From assembly GCF_024868665.1 (NCBI RefSeq), contig NC_079902.1, positions 14,849,154 to 14,913,153 on the forward strand: a stretch of 64,000 bases of DNA. The letters are read 5' to 3'. Both the position numbers and the translations under genes were made by a program. This stretch comes from Triplophysa rosa. Taxonomy: Eukaryota; Chordata; Actinopteri; Cypriniformes; Nemacheilidae. Numbering within the stretch: position 1 is the first letter of the stretch; each line of letters starts with the position of its first letter. Below are positions 49,855 through 62,000 of this stretch, piece by piece. Below the pieces are notes generated by a model. It made no database searches. It saw nothing but the letters and a program-made list of their open reading frames with translations, and was not told the origin of the DNA.

Positions 49855-50677
49855 ATAATCAACGGAAAATAAATCAGTTCCCATTCCATTTTTAGTTATA
49901 ATTAATTTATACATCCACTTATCTTTTTCATTTTTCAACATCCAAGTTTTTTACTAAGAAGCTTATGATACACATTGGCACTTTGGATCGATACATTTAT
50001 GTGAGAATCGATTATCTAATGTAGCATCAGTATTGATATTTAAAGATCGATCCTTCCATCCTCAGTCACTACGTCCTGTAAATTACATCAGAGACGGGAC
50101 AGTACTCATGTTAGGCATTTGGTATGTAATGTCCATCTTCTCTCATTATTGATCACATGACATCCTCATGCATTCACACATAATAAGCAGCAGTGACTTA
50201 ATTATTCATAAGAGCCTGGGTAATTATATGTCACTTTAACTGTGTGTTTTATTGCCTAAATGAATAAGAGTTGTGCAGAGTAAATGCACCGGTGGATTTA
50301 AAGAGAACAGTTTGAGTGGAGCCTGTGAACAAAAGAGGTGTGCAGCCTTTGAAAAGCGTATGCTTTTTGAAGCGTCGCTTGCGGTAAAATGATCTAGTTA
50401 AGTTCATCAAGCTAAATCAAGACAAAATGATTCGGAACTCACATGTGATCATTTTAGTCACGCAAACAGCAAAGAAAATGCCAAAAGAAATGCCAAAGAA
50501 AATCACTGCGCTGATAAGAACAGTGAAGTGAATATTTTTATCCCCTCATTATCCTGTCCCTTTTGATAGTGCTGTTTCTATCTTTAAATCTGCATTTGTA
50601 GACAGGAAATATTTAGAATGCCAAGACACTAACCTTCTCATATGACAATGCCAAAAGACATTAATAAACACGAATGA
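49855..50677. other. AT-rich non-coding stretch
   Basis: No gene or named repeat. The part at 50120-50330 appears unique, with several TAATTA cores (50198, 50222). Confidence 0.35.
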
Positions 50678-50790
50678 ATAGGATATAGGGTAGGATAGGA
50701 TGTAAGATAGGATGCATCTTTATTGATCCTCGAGAAGAAATTTGCCTGTCACAATATAGCACACAAACAGAAAACAGCAGAATTCAAAAC
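50678..50790 (-). mobile_element. Possible LINE 3' tail
   Basis: On the plus strand, GGATA-type repeats lead into GCATCTTTATTGATCCTCGA and GAGAAATTTGCC, which resembles the reverse complement of a fish non-LTR retrotransposon 3' end with a short repeated tail. No reverse-transcriptase coding was found beside it. Confidence 0.4.
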
Positions 50791-51777
50791 AGCACAGTGC
50801 ACATGTCTTTATTTTGCTTCTGTTAGCCTGTGCGTTTAAGAAAGTGCCTCATCCACAATGATCCATCCATAAACCGAGAACGAGCCTTTCAACTCGATAA
50901 TTAGATTTCAAGTCATCACGCCTTTAACCGGCTTAAATGGAGCCAATGACCTCCAGAGGATGGTTGCCTATATAGCAGACCTGTTTATGTGTGTTGTACA
51001 CATAGTATTGCTTGTTCTTCTATATTCAGAAAATGTCATTTGGAATCAACATTTTAATAAAGCTGATTTTTAAACCCAAAGAGTCAAACTGTTATTACAG
51101 CTCTCCATATACTGTAGCGATGCCAGTTTTCCATTCTCTTCAGACTTAAAAATAGGTTTCAGCTTTTGAACGTGACCCTCCTTGTACTTTCCATTCAGTG
51201 TGTTCATTAGTGTTCCTCCCTCATTATGTCTTCCCAGTACCACACTGGACCCTGAGCGTACGTGGCAAGTTTGTGTCTGGCCTGACAGTTTGGTTTGACT
51301 GGCTTTTGACGGGCGGTTCATTTAGTCTCCTCTGAGCAGCGGGTGAGACAGAGGAACCTGGCCATTTTGCTTGCTTGTCAAATCTGCCAATGTGGAGACA
51401 GTTTAAATGAGGCAGACCTGGGCAGTATGCCGACTGCAGGCCATAGAGATAGAGAGGGAGGAAGGGGCGGGGTGTGGAGAAAACTAAAGATCCCCTTTCA
51501 TCCAATTGCCTGTTGTGTTGTGAGATAAGAGGTCTCGTTTTTTAGAGTACGTTTAGAATGTCAAGTCTCCCTTTGTGTGCACAAGGCTTTAGAGCTGAAC
51601 AAATATTTTGCACATTTTCGCTGGTTAGATTGTATGGACAACAGCAGTAAATTTGTGCTATACATGCAATGTTTTTCTATTTTTGTGGAAATGTCCTTTA
51701 CATTTAGTCTATATTTTTCTTGTTATATTAAATCAATTTTATGAATTTTATTTTTAACCAAAATATTGTCAAACTGC
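50791..51777. other. Non-coding, mostly unique stretch
   Basis: No gene. The part at 50850-51500 is GC-richer and non-repetitive, with open frames lacking any recognisable product; it is a candidate conserved region. Confidence 0.4.
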
Positions 51778-52016
51778 TCTCTTAAAAAAGGGTGCTTCAA
51801 AAGGTTCTTCGATGCCATAGAAGAAACTTTTGGTTCCATTAGGAACCTTTAACATCTGAAGAACCTTTCTGTTTCACAAAAGGTTCTTTGTGGCAAAAAA
51901 ACGGTTCTTTGGATTATAAAAAAGTAAGAAAGAGATGGTTCTTTGTGGAACCAAAAATGGTTCTTCGATGGCATTGCTGTGAGGAACCTTTTAAACACCT
52001 TTATTTTTAAGAGTGT
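51778..52016. mobile_element. Inverted-repeat element (AAAGGTTCTTC family)
   Basis: The left TCTCTTAAAAAAGGGTGCTT is mirrored by AACACCTTTATTTTTAAGAG. The body repeats GGTTCTT/AAGAACC words (AACCTTTCTG, GGTTCTTTGTGG, GGTTCTTCGATGG), typical of this abundant teleost MITE. Confidence 0.88.
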
Positions 52017-52128
52017 GTAGGAGACCAAATTTTCAGGTTTTCTGTGGTTCATCGAAGTGACATTGCTAATATTTCTCATCGTTGTCATTGACAAATTCAA
52101 TAATGCTAATTTGACTATAGTTTTTCCA

Positions 52129-52389
52129 TAACAATCTCATGACAAAAACGTAACTATTTTACAGTGAGGTTCATTTTGGCTAATTTGTATGAATTCGTAC
52201 GATCTCATTCATACAGTTTAGTACGATTCGCTTTCACACCAGTGAAGTTAGGGTTAGGGGCAGGGTTAGATGTGGGGCTTCAGCATTGCATCTTTCCTAG
52301 TAATCGTACGTTTTGTACGATTCACTGTACGAATTCATAAGAATAAGCCACCTCGTAAAATAGTTACGAATTCTCATGAGATCAGGTTG
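52129..52389. mobile_element. Inverted-repeat element (TCTCATGACAAAAACGTAAC family)
   Basis: The left AATCTCATGACAAAAACGTA is mirrored by the right TTACGAATTCTCATGAGAT. Inner TATGAATTCGTACGA and TGTACGAATTCATAAGA blocks pair, and the middle carries TTAGGGTTAGGGGC. Same family as 48985-49259. Confidence 0.85.
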
Positions 52390-52440
52390 TTCTTTTACAT
52401 TTATGAACCTCATGAACACTTTTTTGTTTAAAACTTATAG

Positions 52441-52870
52441 TGCAGGAGCTAGAGTCGAGATCGAGACATTCCACAGGATAACGTTAGGGCTGCACTCCAT
52501 GACCTCAAGCTTAAGAGAGGTTGTGACCCAACAAGACAATGACCTACAAGCACACAAGTAAATCATCTAATGGCTGAAAAAGGAAAAGATTCGTATTTTG
52601 GAAAGTCCAAGTCAGAGTTATGACCTTAACCCAACTGATATGCCGAGGCTTGCCTTGTAGAGGGCTGTGCGATCAAAACAACCAAGAAATATTGATGAAG
52701 TCAAACATGTTTGTAAGGAAGGAATGCCTTGTGCAAGTCTTATAAACAGCTGCTGTACAGGAATCATTTTGAGTAGGTTGTCGCTGCAAAAGGATCTACA
52801 CGATTCTAAAGCTTTCCTAACTTTTTACCGTCTGAAATGTCAAAATGTGAAAAGTACAAGTGTGTGTTAT
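52441..52870 (+). pseudogene. 3' part of a second Tc1-like transposase relic
   Basis: The DNA reads as the C-terminal half of a Tc1 transposase. QQDNDLQAHK (near 52529-52558) corresponds to the block with the second catalytic Asp. After frameshifts, SYDLNPTDMP (near 52617-52646) corresponds to the NPIE-type block; Asp stands where the third acidic residue is normally Glu. The N-terminal DNA-binding half and first catalytic residue are absent, and the preceding sequence (52129-52389) is an unrelated MITE. It is more degraded than the relic at 15430-16250 and seems to belong to another Tc1 subfamily. Confidence 0.75.
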
Positions 52871-54793
52871 TAGTTTACTTAGATTGTGTTTGTCTATAAT
52901 TGTGAGTTAGATGGAGAGATGATACCACACATTTTATGCATAATCAACCCAAAATTTGGGTAAGTTCATAAAGTTTTACCTGCAACTGTAACCAAATCTG
53001 TAAATGTGTTTTGTGGAGGAGTTTTATTTTTCAAGAGAAAGCACAACTGTCAAGGCCTTTTAAAAAGTTACAGTGTAAGAATGTATGTGTGTGCTCGCCT
53101 TAACACAATGCGGTTAATTGTGTAGATAAAAATGGTATTCTGTCAATCGTAAAAATTGCTTTGTTCTGTGAGAGACAAAGCAGGTTTGGTTGTGTAGTCA
53201 TTTTGTTGATGACAGACACTGACACACCACTGCTCATCAGTGTCTATCTGTCAAAACCTCTTGAAACAAAACCCATAGATTCAAACTCTAAGGTCAGATC
53301 ATCCAACTCTGTTGTATTCCACACAAAGATAATCTTTCAAATCTTTGCAACACCATAATTTCACTGACAAACTCTGCACTTGAAGTTTTTCAATTGCACG
53401 ATAAATTTACAAACTCTCAAAACTAGAAGCAACCACCCCGGACATGCCCGCATTGAAATTCAACTCGGACTGGCCTTCGCTTCCTTTAACATCCATTAGT
53501 CGCCTCGAGGGAGTATGACCTTCTCTTCTGGGTCAGGTAACCATGGGGCCATAGAGATATGGGAAGGGATCACCTGCCTGCTGTGTGCTCCAGCGGGCAG
53601 GTGTATAGCAGAGGTCTGAAGATACCTAAACTTAATCTAATCTCTCATCTCCTAATGAGTCATCCAGTCTGCTCCCATAGTGTGGGGCTCTTTGTGAAGT
53701 CGGTCCTAATTACCTCTCGCCCGGTTAGCAGCAAACAAGGGTCCGCACTTCAGAAGGAACCTGATCGGAGAGAAAGTGCCCGCCTCACAGTTTAGCCTCT
53801 CTGGAATCTCGTTTCCTTGGTGCCGCAGTCCGTCCGTCCTCGACAGCAGAGCACAGAGGAGTCTATTGTTCCTGTAAAGGCAAGAGAGACGCGTTTGATC
53901 CAATAACGCGGTAAATCCGAAAAAGGACACCACATTCCAGTCATTGGTCCTATTCTTTCTTAAACTAAGCTTGCTTTCCTAGCTTCAAAAGATTAACAGC
54001 GAGACGACAAAAAAGCTTTCCAAATACATATCTGGAAATCTTGTGCTATCACATTCACTGGTCTCAAGGACTTCAGTATATTGTGGCAAATAGAGCAAAA
54101 TCAAAGAGAAGCCTCTAGATAATGTTAGGACTTTGGTTATGTTTTCATGATTCTACAGACTTTCAATATAACTTTTTGTGAAGGACACATGAGTTGGCCT
54201 ATAATGTGGGTCATCATTAAGCCCTCCAGTAACTGTTGAAGATGAATCTCACAATGAGGATATCTATGTGGTTTGTGAAACCACAATGCCATACTTGCCA
54301 ATTTGTTTCTCATTCACTTTTCTTATTGATGTATACTGAGATAATACAAGTCACATGCTGTATATTCAATGTATAATGAGTAACTCGCGGTGTTTATGTG
54401 ATTTCTTTGGCCGCTTACTTTCCTGGGGTCTCATTAGTTTGGACTGCATTCCTGTTAATTAGCTGCTATATAAAGATCACACACTCTAATTTTCTATATT
54501 AAAAGATTTTAATTACAGTGGAGGGTTCTCATGGATAGATTGGACAGGGACATTATCTGCATTATTTACATAGAAGCACACACAAACACTTTTTCAGAAG
54601 CACGCACACTTACCCACAGCTGACTACCTCCACTCCTCCAGACACAGCACGGCTCTGAATGAGTTTTTTGGGAATTTTATCCTTCAGACTGGATGTTGTG
54701 GCCCATTTAGAACTGCTACTGTATGGTGCAGGGACTACAGTTACCTGTGGAGTTGAAACAAGGTCTTAAAGTTATTTAATGACTCTCCTCAGC
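52871..54793. other. Non-coding stretch with candidate regulatory sequence
   Basis: No gene. Sequence at 53400-53900 is GC-richer and unique. Around 54430-54520 several TAAT-type cores cluster (CATTAG, TTAATTAG, CTAATTTT, TTAATTAC). Confidence 0.4.
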
Positions 54794-55067
54794 TTAAAGT
54801 GATAGTGCAACCAAAAATAAAAATTCTGTCATCATTTACTCACCATCTTGTCATTTCAAACCTGTATGACTTTCTTGCTTCCGCAGAACACACAATTAGA
54901 TATTTTGAAGAATGTTGCTAACTGGCCCCATTCACTTGCATCGGTTTTGTGTCCATAGAAGTCAATGGGGGCCACTGCTGTTGGGTTACCAACTTTCTTC
55001 AAAATATCTTCTTTGTGTTAAGTAAACGATGACAGAAATTTCATTTTTGGGGTAACTATCACTTTAA
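54794..55067. mobile_element. Angel-type element with TTAA flanks
   Basis: TTAAAGTGATAGTGCAACC at the left and GGTAACTATCACTTTAA at the right bound 274 bases. The interior shows TTCTGTCATCATTTACTCAC, TTTCAAACCTGTATGACTTT and the paired GAAGAATGTTG / CTTTCTTCAAAATATC blocks. Confidence 0.88.
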
Positions 55068-56372
55068 AATGATTCATAAAACACTTTGAACAATAAATCT
55101 GCATTAAGCATTATTGCTTTGTTTTACCCATGATGCAATAACAAGGCATCAGCTACCACCTGTTAAAACACATCATGTGCTCACAATTTAATGATGCAAA
55201 TTACAGAATGCAACAAAGCAAAAACAGAATGTCATGTTAAGCTTAGGAATTCATTACAGCCATTATATTTTTAATGCAACATCTATCAGGAATCATACAT
55301 GATCTGCGTGACAGTTTCAGTCAAAACAAAGTATAAATTCTCATAGAATGTATTTATTACCAATAGGCCTATATTGAATCATCTGTTTATATTTTACTGA
55401 ACCCCTAATAATAGAGTCTAGACATCATAACAATATCAGTCTAAGCAGAAGTTTTTCATTTCAAAAGAGATAAAAATTAATGTGTTATGGATGTGACAAA
55501 AAAGGAAGCACGTTTCTGAGAGACAACATACGTTGTAGGATTTCAGTGAAGCAAAATGCACAAATTAGAAGCAATAATCCCAGACAAATGGAGAAGGGAT
55601 GGCTATTCACAGACCACAATTCTGCATTCATGAAGAATATGGACAGTTGTGACAATTCACTTCAAGAGCGACTTCACATGGGTATTTAAACCACCAGATA
55701 TTGACATCTGACCTATCAGTATGGTGAAAACTAGATTTGTTTTCATCTTAAGGATGACATTTGCATCTTCTTTGGGTGACAAGGTTTGGCTGCTAAATAT
55801 GACCTCATGAGCCTCTGCTGGTGGATGCTGGAACTACAACCTCTGGTTCTAGAAACAGCATCTACTGTATTGATGGCCATTGATAGGCATTTTAATTTAC
55901 CTCTGCAGGTGATTACTTTGGCTTATCCGTCAGGTGTTCATTTTCAAATTAGCGTGTTAACAGCGACTCGGACCATCTCACAGTTCACTGTATGGATTTA
56001 CTGTACATGTATGGATCTTTAAAACCAATTCAGGCTAATTTTACCTCGTCATTATGCTTTTAGTTTGAGTCCTTTTATGTTTGCTCCATCTGGCATCTAT
56101 TGCGAGGCCTGCGATTAAACCATGGTGAGTGATGCATTTAGTGTTGCGAGCGCTGAGGGAAAGCACTTGTGGTGAAGCTGCCACTCAACATTTCTGACCT
56201 CCCTCTTTCTGCCGGATATCTTGGTGGGTTTGTTTTCCATTTATTCTTCCTCTCTTCTATTCTTTTTTACTTTAAGGGTCCTTGTTGGAAAAGCTTGTCC
56301 TCAGGGGAGGTGGGCCCTCTACTGGCTCTTGGGTTACCTATTCATTGTATGTCTCAGCCACTCCTTTTCCCT

Positions 56373-56378
<6 letters not shown>
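55068..56378. other. Non-coding stretch
   Basis: No gene. AT-rich to 55760. The part from 55780 to 56340 is mixed in composition and non-repetitive, and runs into the CT microsatellite. Confidence 0.4.

Positions 56379-56428
<50 letters not shown>
56379..56428. repeat. (CT)n microsatellite
   Basis: A 50-base near-perfect CT/TC run. The Leu/Ser-rich open frames that cross it are artefacts of the repeat. Confidence 0.95.
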
Positions 56429-56431
<3 letters not shown>

Positions 56432-56685
56432 AGCTCTGTCCCTCTGTCTCTTTCTATTTCTCTCGTTGATGCAATGATGTTGTTAACACTGTCACGTCTA
56501 AATCAAAATGAACTTGATATTACTCGAAATGGTTTTAGAAAGCACTCAGCTCAGGTAATTTGAATATGCACCTTTACATCTGTGACGGGACTATCTGTGT
56601 GCCTGTTGTGTTTACAGGATTTGATAATGAATGATCCAAACAAGGCGACATTTAATTATAATATTAGCCAAGCAACAGTATAAAT

Positions 56686-56951
56686 CAGTGGTTCTCAAAC
56701 TGGGGGCCGTGGCTCCCTGGGGGGACTCAAGATGGATCCGGGGGGCACAGATTTTATGAAATATAAAAATGTATTATACATTTTATGCAATCAAACATCA
56801 GTAAAATAAGACCAACAACCAAAAGTACTGATGTTCCAGCATCGTATACCTGAATATGTTATTGGTTTAATGAAGTTTTTATTTGGGGGGACGAAAAGCA
56901 ATGCACTCTAAACAAAGGGGGTCTTACAACCAAAAAGTTTGATAACCACGG
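56686..56951. mobile_element. Non-autonomous hAT element with 8-bp target duplication
   Basis: The left terminus CAGTGGTTCTCAAAC is mirrored by the right GTTTGATAACCACGG. Exact GTATAAAT duplications flank it (56678-56685 and 56952-56959). CAGTGGTTCTCAAAC is the terminus of Charlie-type hAT elements, and an 8-bp duplication is the hAT signature. At 266 bases it has no transposase. Confidence 0.93.
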
Positions 56952-56959
56952 GTATAAAT

Positions 56960-58401
56960 AGTTCTTAAGAAATATAAAAAATGTGACATTCCATCAAAAC
57001 TTTGTTCGTATCCGTTGCCTGTTGATAGTGTAAAGGTAAATGTTCCAAACGACTTGAACCTGGAAAACATTTACACCACGCATAACGTCAAATGTAAATT
57101 GAATATGAATTTATATTACCCTCAAAAACTCAAATGCATAGAGGGAACTCATCTGAGAAGACCACCACGACGCTGTTATGGCACTGCCCTCGATCTCATA
57201 CGGCTAACTCATCAGTCGTATCTTTCACATCCACCTCTCTCTTTTTAAATGGAAAACATCATCAACCCTGGGAAAAGACACAATTAAAATCCATCTTACG
57301 CAAAACACTCCACTCCCACTTCTCTCCCGGCAGCCTCTCTGTGGTAAGTGGGGGCAGGGCAATCTTTCTTTGATGCACTTCAAAGCGAATACTTGGCAGC
57401 GGCCCTGCGATGGAGGCAACGGGAAACGAGGGACAGTGTGCACGCCTGTGATCGCGCCAAAGCCCTCATGCTTCACTTTGTCGTGGATTTGCTGTCTCGT
57501 TGAACAACGACTGATTGCATTGTTCGGTCGGAATGGGCAATCACTCTCCACATTTTCAGGCAAATGACCCGAGTGTCTCCCCTGTGAAAGAACTTGCAGG
57601 TTCCCCAGGAAGCTCCCGGTGATGGATGGCGCTCTGAAAGTCTCATCCACGGTAGTGCCTTAACACTTGACAGTCTATGGCGTGTGTATTTTTTTTTGCC
57701 TAAACGAGCAAACCCTCTGTGTCACAAATTCATACGTGTGTTCTGCCGCACCTGTCATTGCAAGTCTTGATCACAAATCGAGACTATAGCGATGTCGCAA
57801 AATATTCAGTGCTAGAATTGTTAATGTTATATCATGGTTCTTACAAGTTTAAGATCGTATAGAGGATGTTAAACGTACTTTAAGAACTTTATCCATTGGA
57901 GGTGTAAGTGACGTCTTTATTAGCTTATTTTCCACCAGACGTTCTCCTCGTTGCTCCGGTACAAATTAGGACATGCTGTATTGCCCTGCCACCACTTGAC
58001 ACCGTCTTTGACAGCATGACATAAGGTTGTCATAAGATGACACGGGGGTATGACAGCACGCCATAGGGCTGAGACGAGGGTAGGCAGGGTGAGATTGGAG
58101 AGGCAGTGAGGACAGGTGTCACTGGCCTGCAGGTGTTGCTAGGTGACAGGTTGCCCTGGTAGCGACAGGTCCTCATGTGTATGTATGCTGGCCTCTAAGT
58201 GACGGCAACATTGACATCAGAGGGCTCAGGGCTCTATCAGGCCTACAGACAGTCCAGGACCTCTGTTAGCCTTGAGACCTAAAGTGCACAGATGATCACA
58301 CACATACATACACCCACAAACACTCAGTTTTGCTGTATAGCTGGCCCGAGAATTGCACAGATGTAATTCGTTCAATAACTCTTTTAGTGGGGTCAAAATG
58401 T
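56960..58401. other. GC-richer non-coding stretch, candidate regulatory region
   Basis: No gene that I can support, although the minus strand is open over 57225-57650 without a recognisable product. The parts 57120-57670 and 57900-58280 are non-repetitive and GC-richer than the rest of the desert. The latter contains clustered GTTGCY half-sites. Confidence 0.4.
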
Positions 58402-58645
58402 TTAAAGGGATAGTTCACCCGAAAAAAAAATTCTGTCATCATTTATTCACTCTCATGTCATACAAAACCTGTATTTTAAAATATTTTTAAAAAATTGTGG
58501 TTTTGTGCCCATACAATGGAAGTCAATGGGGGCCAATGTTGATTGGTTAACAACGTTCTTCAAAATATCTTCTTCGAAATATCTTGTGTTCTAAAGAAGA
58601 AAAAGCCATACAGGTTTAAAATACAAGAGGTGGGTAAATAATGAA
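58402..58645. mobile_element. Angel-type element, right end lost
   Basis: Starts TTAAAGGGATAGTTCACCCG and keeps TTCTGTCATCATTTATTCAC and the AACAACGTTCTTCAAAATAT block. The right terminus is replaced by unrelated sequence after about 58645. Confidence 0.8.
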
Positions 58646-58837
58646 AATGATGTCCCATTGGACATCACTGCATACAAAATTCGTACTCAATACTTTGAAA
58701 TTGACACAAAATCCCCATATCCTTCCTTTTTCTAAAGCATTTACCCCATCTGCATCTACAGAGAAATCTCTTATTTATCCTCTTCTACATATACTTTCCA
58801 ACACTACATAACCCTCTCTTTTCCTTTTCCGTTTGGT

Positions 58838-59070
58838 TGTACACAAAGAAAGATATTTGGAAGAATGTTAGCAACTAAGATTTTTTGGGCACCTTTAACT
58901 ACCTTAGTAGAAAAAAAGTATTGTAGATAATTAGAGTTATTAGAGTTGCTAACATTCTTCTTCTAAATATCTTTTTTGTGTGCATATGTTCAACAGAAGA
59001 AACAAATTTATACAGGTTTGGAACTACTTGAGGTTGAGAATTTTCATTTTTGGGTGGAGTATCCCGTTAA
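58838..59070. mobile_element. Angel-type element, left end lost
   Basis: AAAGAAAGATATTTGGAAGA and GAATGTTAGCAAC at the left and TTTTGGGTGGAGTATCCCGT then TAA at the right belong to the family; the left terminus is absent. It differs in its centre from the copy ending 190 bases upstream, so the two are separate insertions. Confidence 0.78.
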
Positions 59071-62000
59071 CAGGACTGCATATGACAGTTATCCACATGC
59101 GGCAGTCTCTTCTCTCTCCTACCTTCCTTCTTTTCCCGTCTCCCCAGAGCTCCGTCAGTATGAAGAGGCCCGAGGACGCCATCTCAGCTTCTCTGAGCCG
59201 GTGTCAAGCAGCAATCCTGCGGGGCCCGGCCCTGCTTAATTCAGCTTAGAGGCCCTCCCTCGTCCGCGACGTTCCCGATCGCCTCATTTTTTCGGGTATG
59301 CCTCTCAGGGCTGAGGTAATTATTTCCAGAATAATAATAACAGACAGATTAGTGTGTTTAGCAGGCAGATGTATTGCACTGTTCTCCTGATTTACTTATA
59401 TTTGCCTCTGAACTGAGTGACCTATTAGAATGGATTAATTCGGATGTAAAAAATGGAAGAGCTTAATGACCCCTGTCTCCTGTTGGAGAGGTAGGGGACC
59501 CGCCTAGGGGGGTTTCTTCAGACATTGCCTGATCTATCAAACTCTGCTCTGGACTCCAGGAGCAGCAGGTGTTAAAGTCTCCATTCATTTCTGTCCTGGT
59601 TATAGATGACCTGGGTTTATGAAATTACTCAAATGGTGGATGGGCATTAAATTCACCGGGAATCACGCTTAAACGGAGACGGGTGGGAAGAAAAATTGCG
59701 AAATTAACGCTTTAATTATTTACTAAAAGCTGGGTTGCGTGAGGTCTTTTTTGGAACATGCATTTTCTCTTCTGAACTAGTTACAGAGTTAGTTCAGGTC
59801 TGTTGGTTTGAATGCGAGTCTATATCACATCTGGCACTACCTAAACGCTCATATTCAGTGTGATCATCTTCTTTGTAATTTTTCAAAATAAAAGTGCAAC
59901 AATTTCCAGGTGCATATTAAGGTACATTTATTTTCCAATGAATGTTGATGTATTCTTGCTCTCTCTCTCTCCCTGAATCTGTATGGATGGAGGGTTTTAT
60001 CAGTCAGCGACACAACATCTAAATCTCTTTCTTTGGAGCCGAGCAGTTTGCAGGACTCCAATACAATGCAGCACTGGAGATAGCGAGACTTAATTCTCCC
60101 AGGATTGTGCTGTCTCCCAGCAATCACAGGGAAACTGGACTAGAAAATTAACTTGTTAAAAGCTCTAGCCATCACTCTCCGAGTCTGATAGACAAATCCA
60201 TCCAAATACCAATCACTCTCTGAAATGAGAAAATACAGAGAGAATATGGCAGCAACCCTCAGAGAAGGCTCAGAAAAACACAAGTAGCCAAGCACCGACA
60301 CACAATGTGCACACAAATCCGCATCAGAAGAATGATCAGATGTGCACACGATGACAGCTTGTCAAATGAGAACTAAGTCATTTCCTATTAAACATTTAAT
60401 GTAAATATAAACATCCTCAAAACTGTGTGTTTTAAATGCACACATTGTATTACTATACTCACTGTAAATAGCTGTTTATGTAAAATTAATCCTTATAATA
60501 AAGGTTTTTGGGAGAGAGAGACAGGAAGAGAGAGAGAGGACTGTGGTGGACACTTTCCAAGTTCATTGCAGTGCTAATCCTGCATTGTGCTCTTGAATGG
60601 GTATTATCATAAATGTTTGGCAGCCCTGTCCCGCTGTACTCTGGCCAGCTGCGGGCCACAGCTCTCATTGTTCAGGGAAACTAGTTGAGTGTGAACAGCA
60701 CATTGAAAAAGCCCCACACTGGATTCATTAATGAACTGCTTCAACTTTAAGTCCCCTAACTGGAGTCAGTGGGCGGGAGGTTAGGGTCGAGGCCTCCGAA
60801 CAATTACGTGCTAATCTGACATGTGACTCGAGCCAAAGGAAGAGCACAGAAGCCAAGGGATGGAGATTTTTTCGGGGTTTTGGATTCTTTGTGTTTTCCA
60901 AATTTCATTGTTGACTCATAATCCTCAAACTGCTTTGATAACCAATCAGGCATTACTTGCAATTGTGGTGCTTCATTTGTCTATTTCACAAACGCGAATG
61001 GTTCTGATTTGTTTATCCCCAGTTATGTGAACTACTGTCCAAAAGGAAATCAATTTATTATTTAATTTAATATAATATTGATATTTTGCTTAAAATAACA
61101 TTCCAGCCAATGAGGTCTTATCATTGGCTGGAAGGTCATTTTGGGCTCAATATTATATTTATGATATTAGCCCATATAATATTATCATATTCCAGCTTAA
61201 GTCCATACAGTCATTGAAGGTAACAGATATTTTTATTTAAACTTTTAGTCAGCTTTATGCTGAATATTAATAAAAAGTTGAAAAATGTTGAATAATAGCC
61301 TTTTTCACTAGTGGTCTCTGACTTTAAGACCCCAAGTAAAAAACAGTTCTGCACAACCTTATTTGATATATTTAGTGGTTATATATAGGCTGGAATAAGA
61401 GCAAAATAAGGTCAGCGGGTAAAGAAAAATAGACTTCCAAATACAATTGCTCATAACGTCAGCATCAAAACAAATGAATCAGTGGTGTTACATTGGATGG
61501 TAATGTCATTGTTTCGCCCCAAGTAGGCTAGATAAAACACAGTGAACCAACATAAATAAACACCCTCTCTCACTCTATTTCTCTGGAGGCAAATGCCTAC
61601 CATATGAATCTTTTTATCACGATTTAGTGTCTGCTGGGTATATTGAAAATAACAGTGGTGCACGAGATGCTCCATTAAGTCCAGCCAGTGGGATGGATTC
61701 CAAGTCCAGTCACCTCCGAGTCATGTGAGGGAACTGCATATTGATTACAGGCTAGATCTCAGGTGAAACCAGTCCCTCTCTTCATCCATCCCATCTCTCC
61801 AGTTCACAAAGAGAAAGAAGAAAGAAATGAGAGCGAAGGAGGCGGACGAGGGGATGGAGGAGTAGTTTTCCACCCTAATCTGTTTACTTTGCAATTTGTG
61901 TTTTCAGAGTGCGGCCATTCATTCTGCTTAGCGTGACACATCTCGTGCATGAGAAGCATTGCCTGGAGGGTGAGTGGGAGAAGAGAGAAAGTGAGCAAGA

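Noticed and set aside
52245..52275. Interstitial telomeric repeat (TTAGGG-like)
   Set aside because: Only two or three imperfect units, which are a standard part of the inverted-repeat family at 52129-52389 and 48985-49259.
56169..56563. Hydrophobic then Leu-Ser-rich open frames
   Set aside because: They run through the (CT)n microsatellite in several frames, and none resembles a protein.
57225..57650. 141-codon open frame on the minus strand as a gene
   Set aside because: No homology that I recognise, no promoter or poly(A) context; kept only as a candidate conserved non-coding island.
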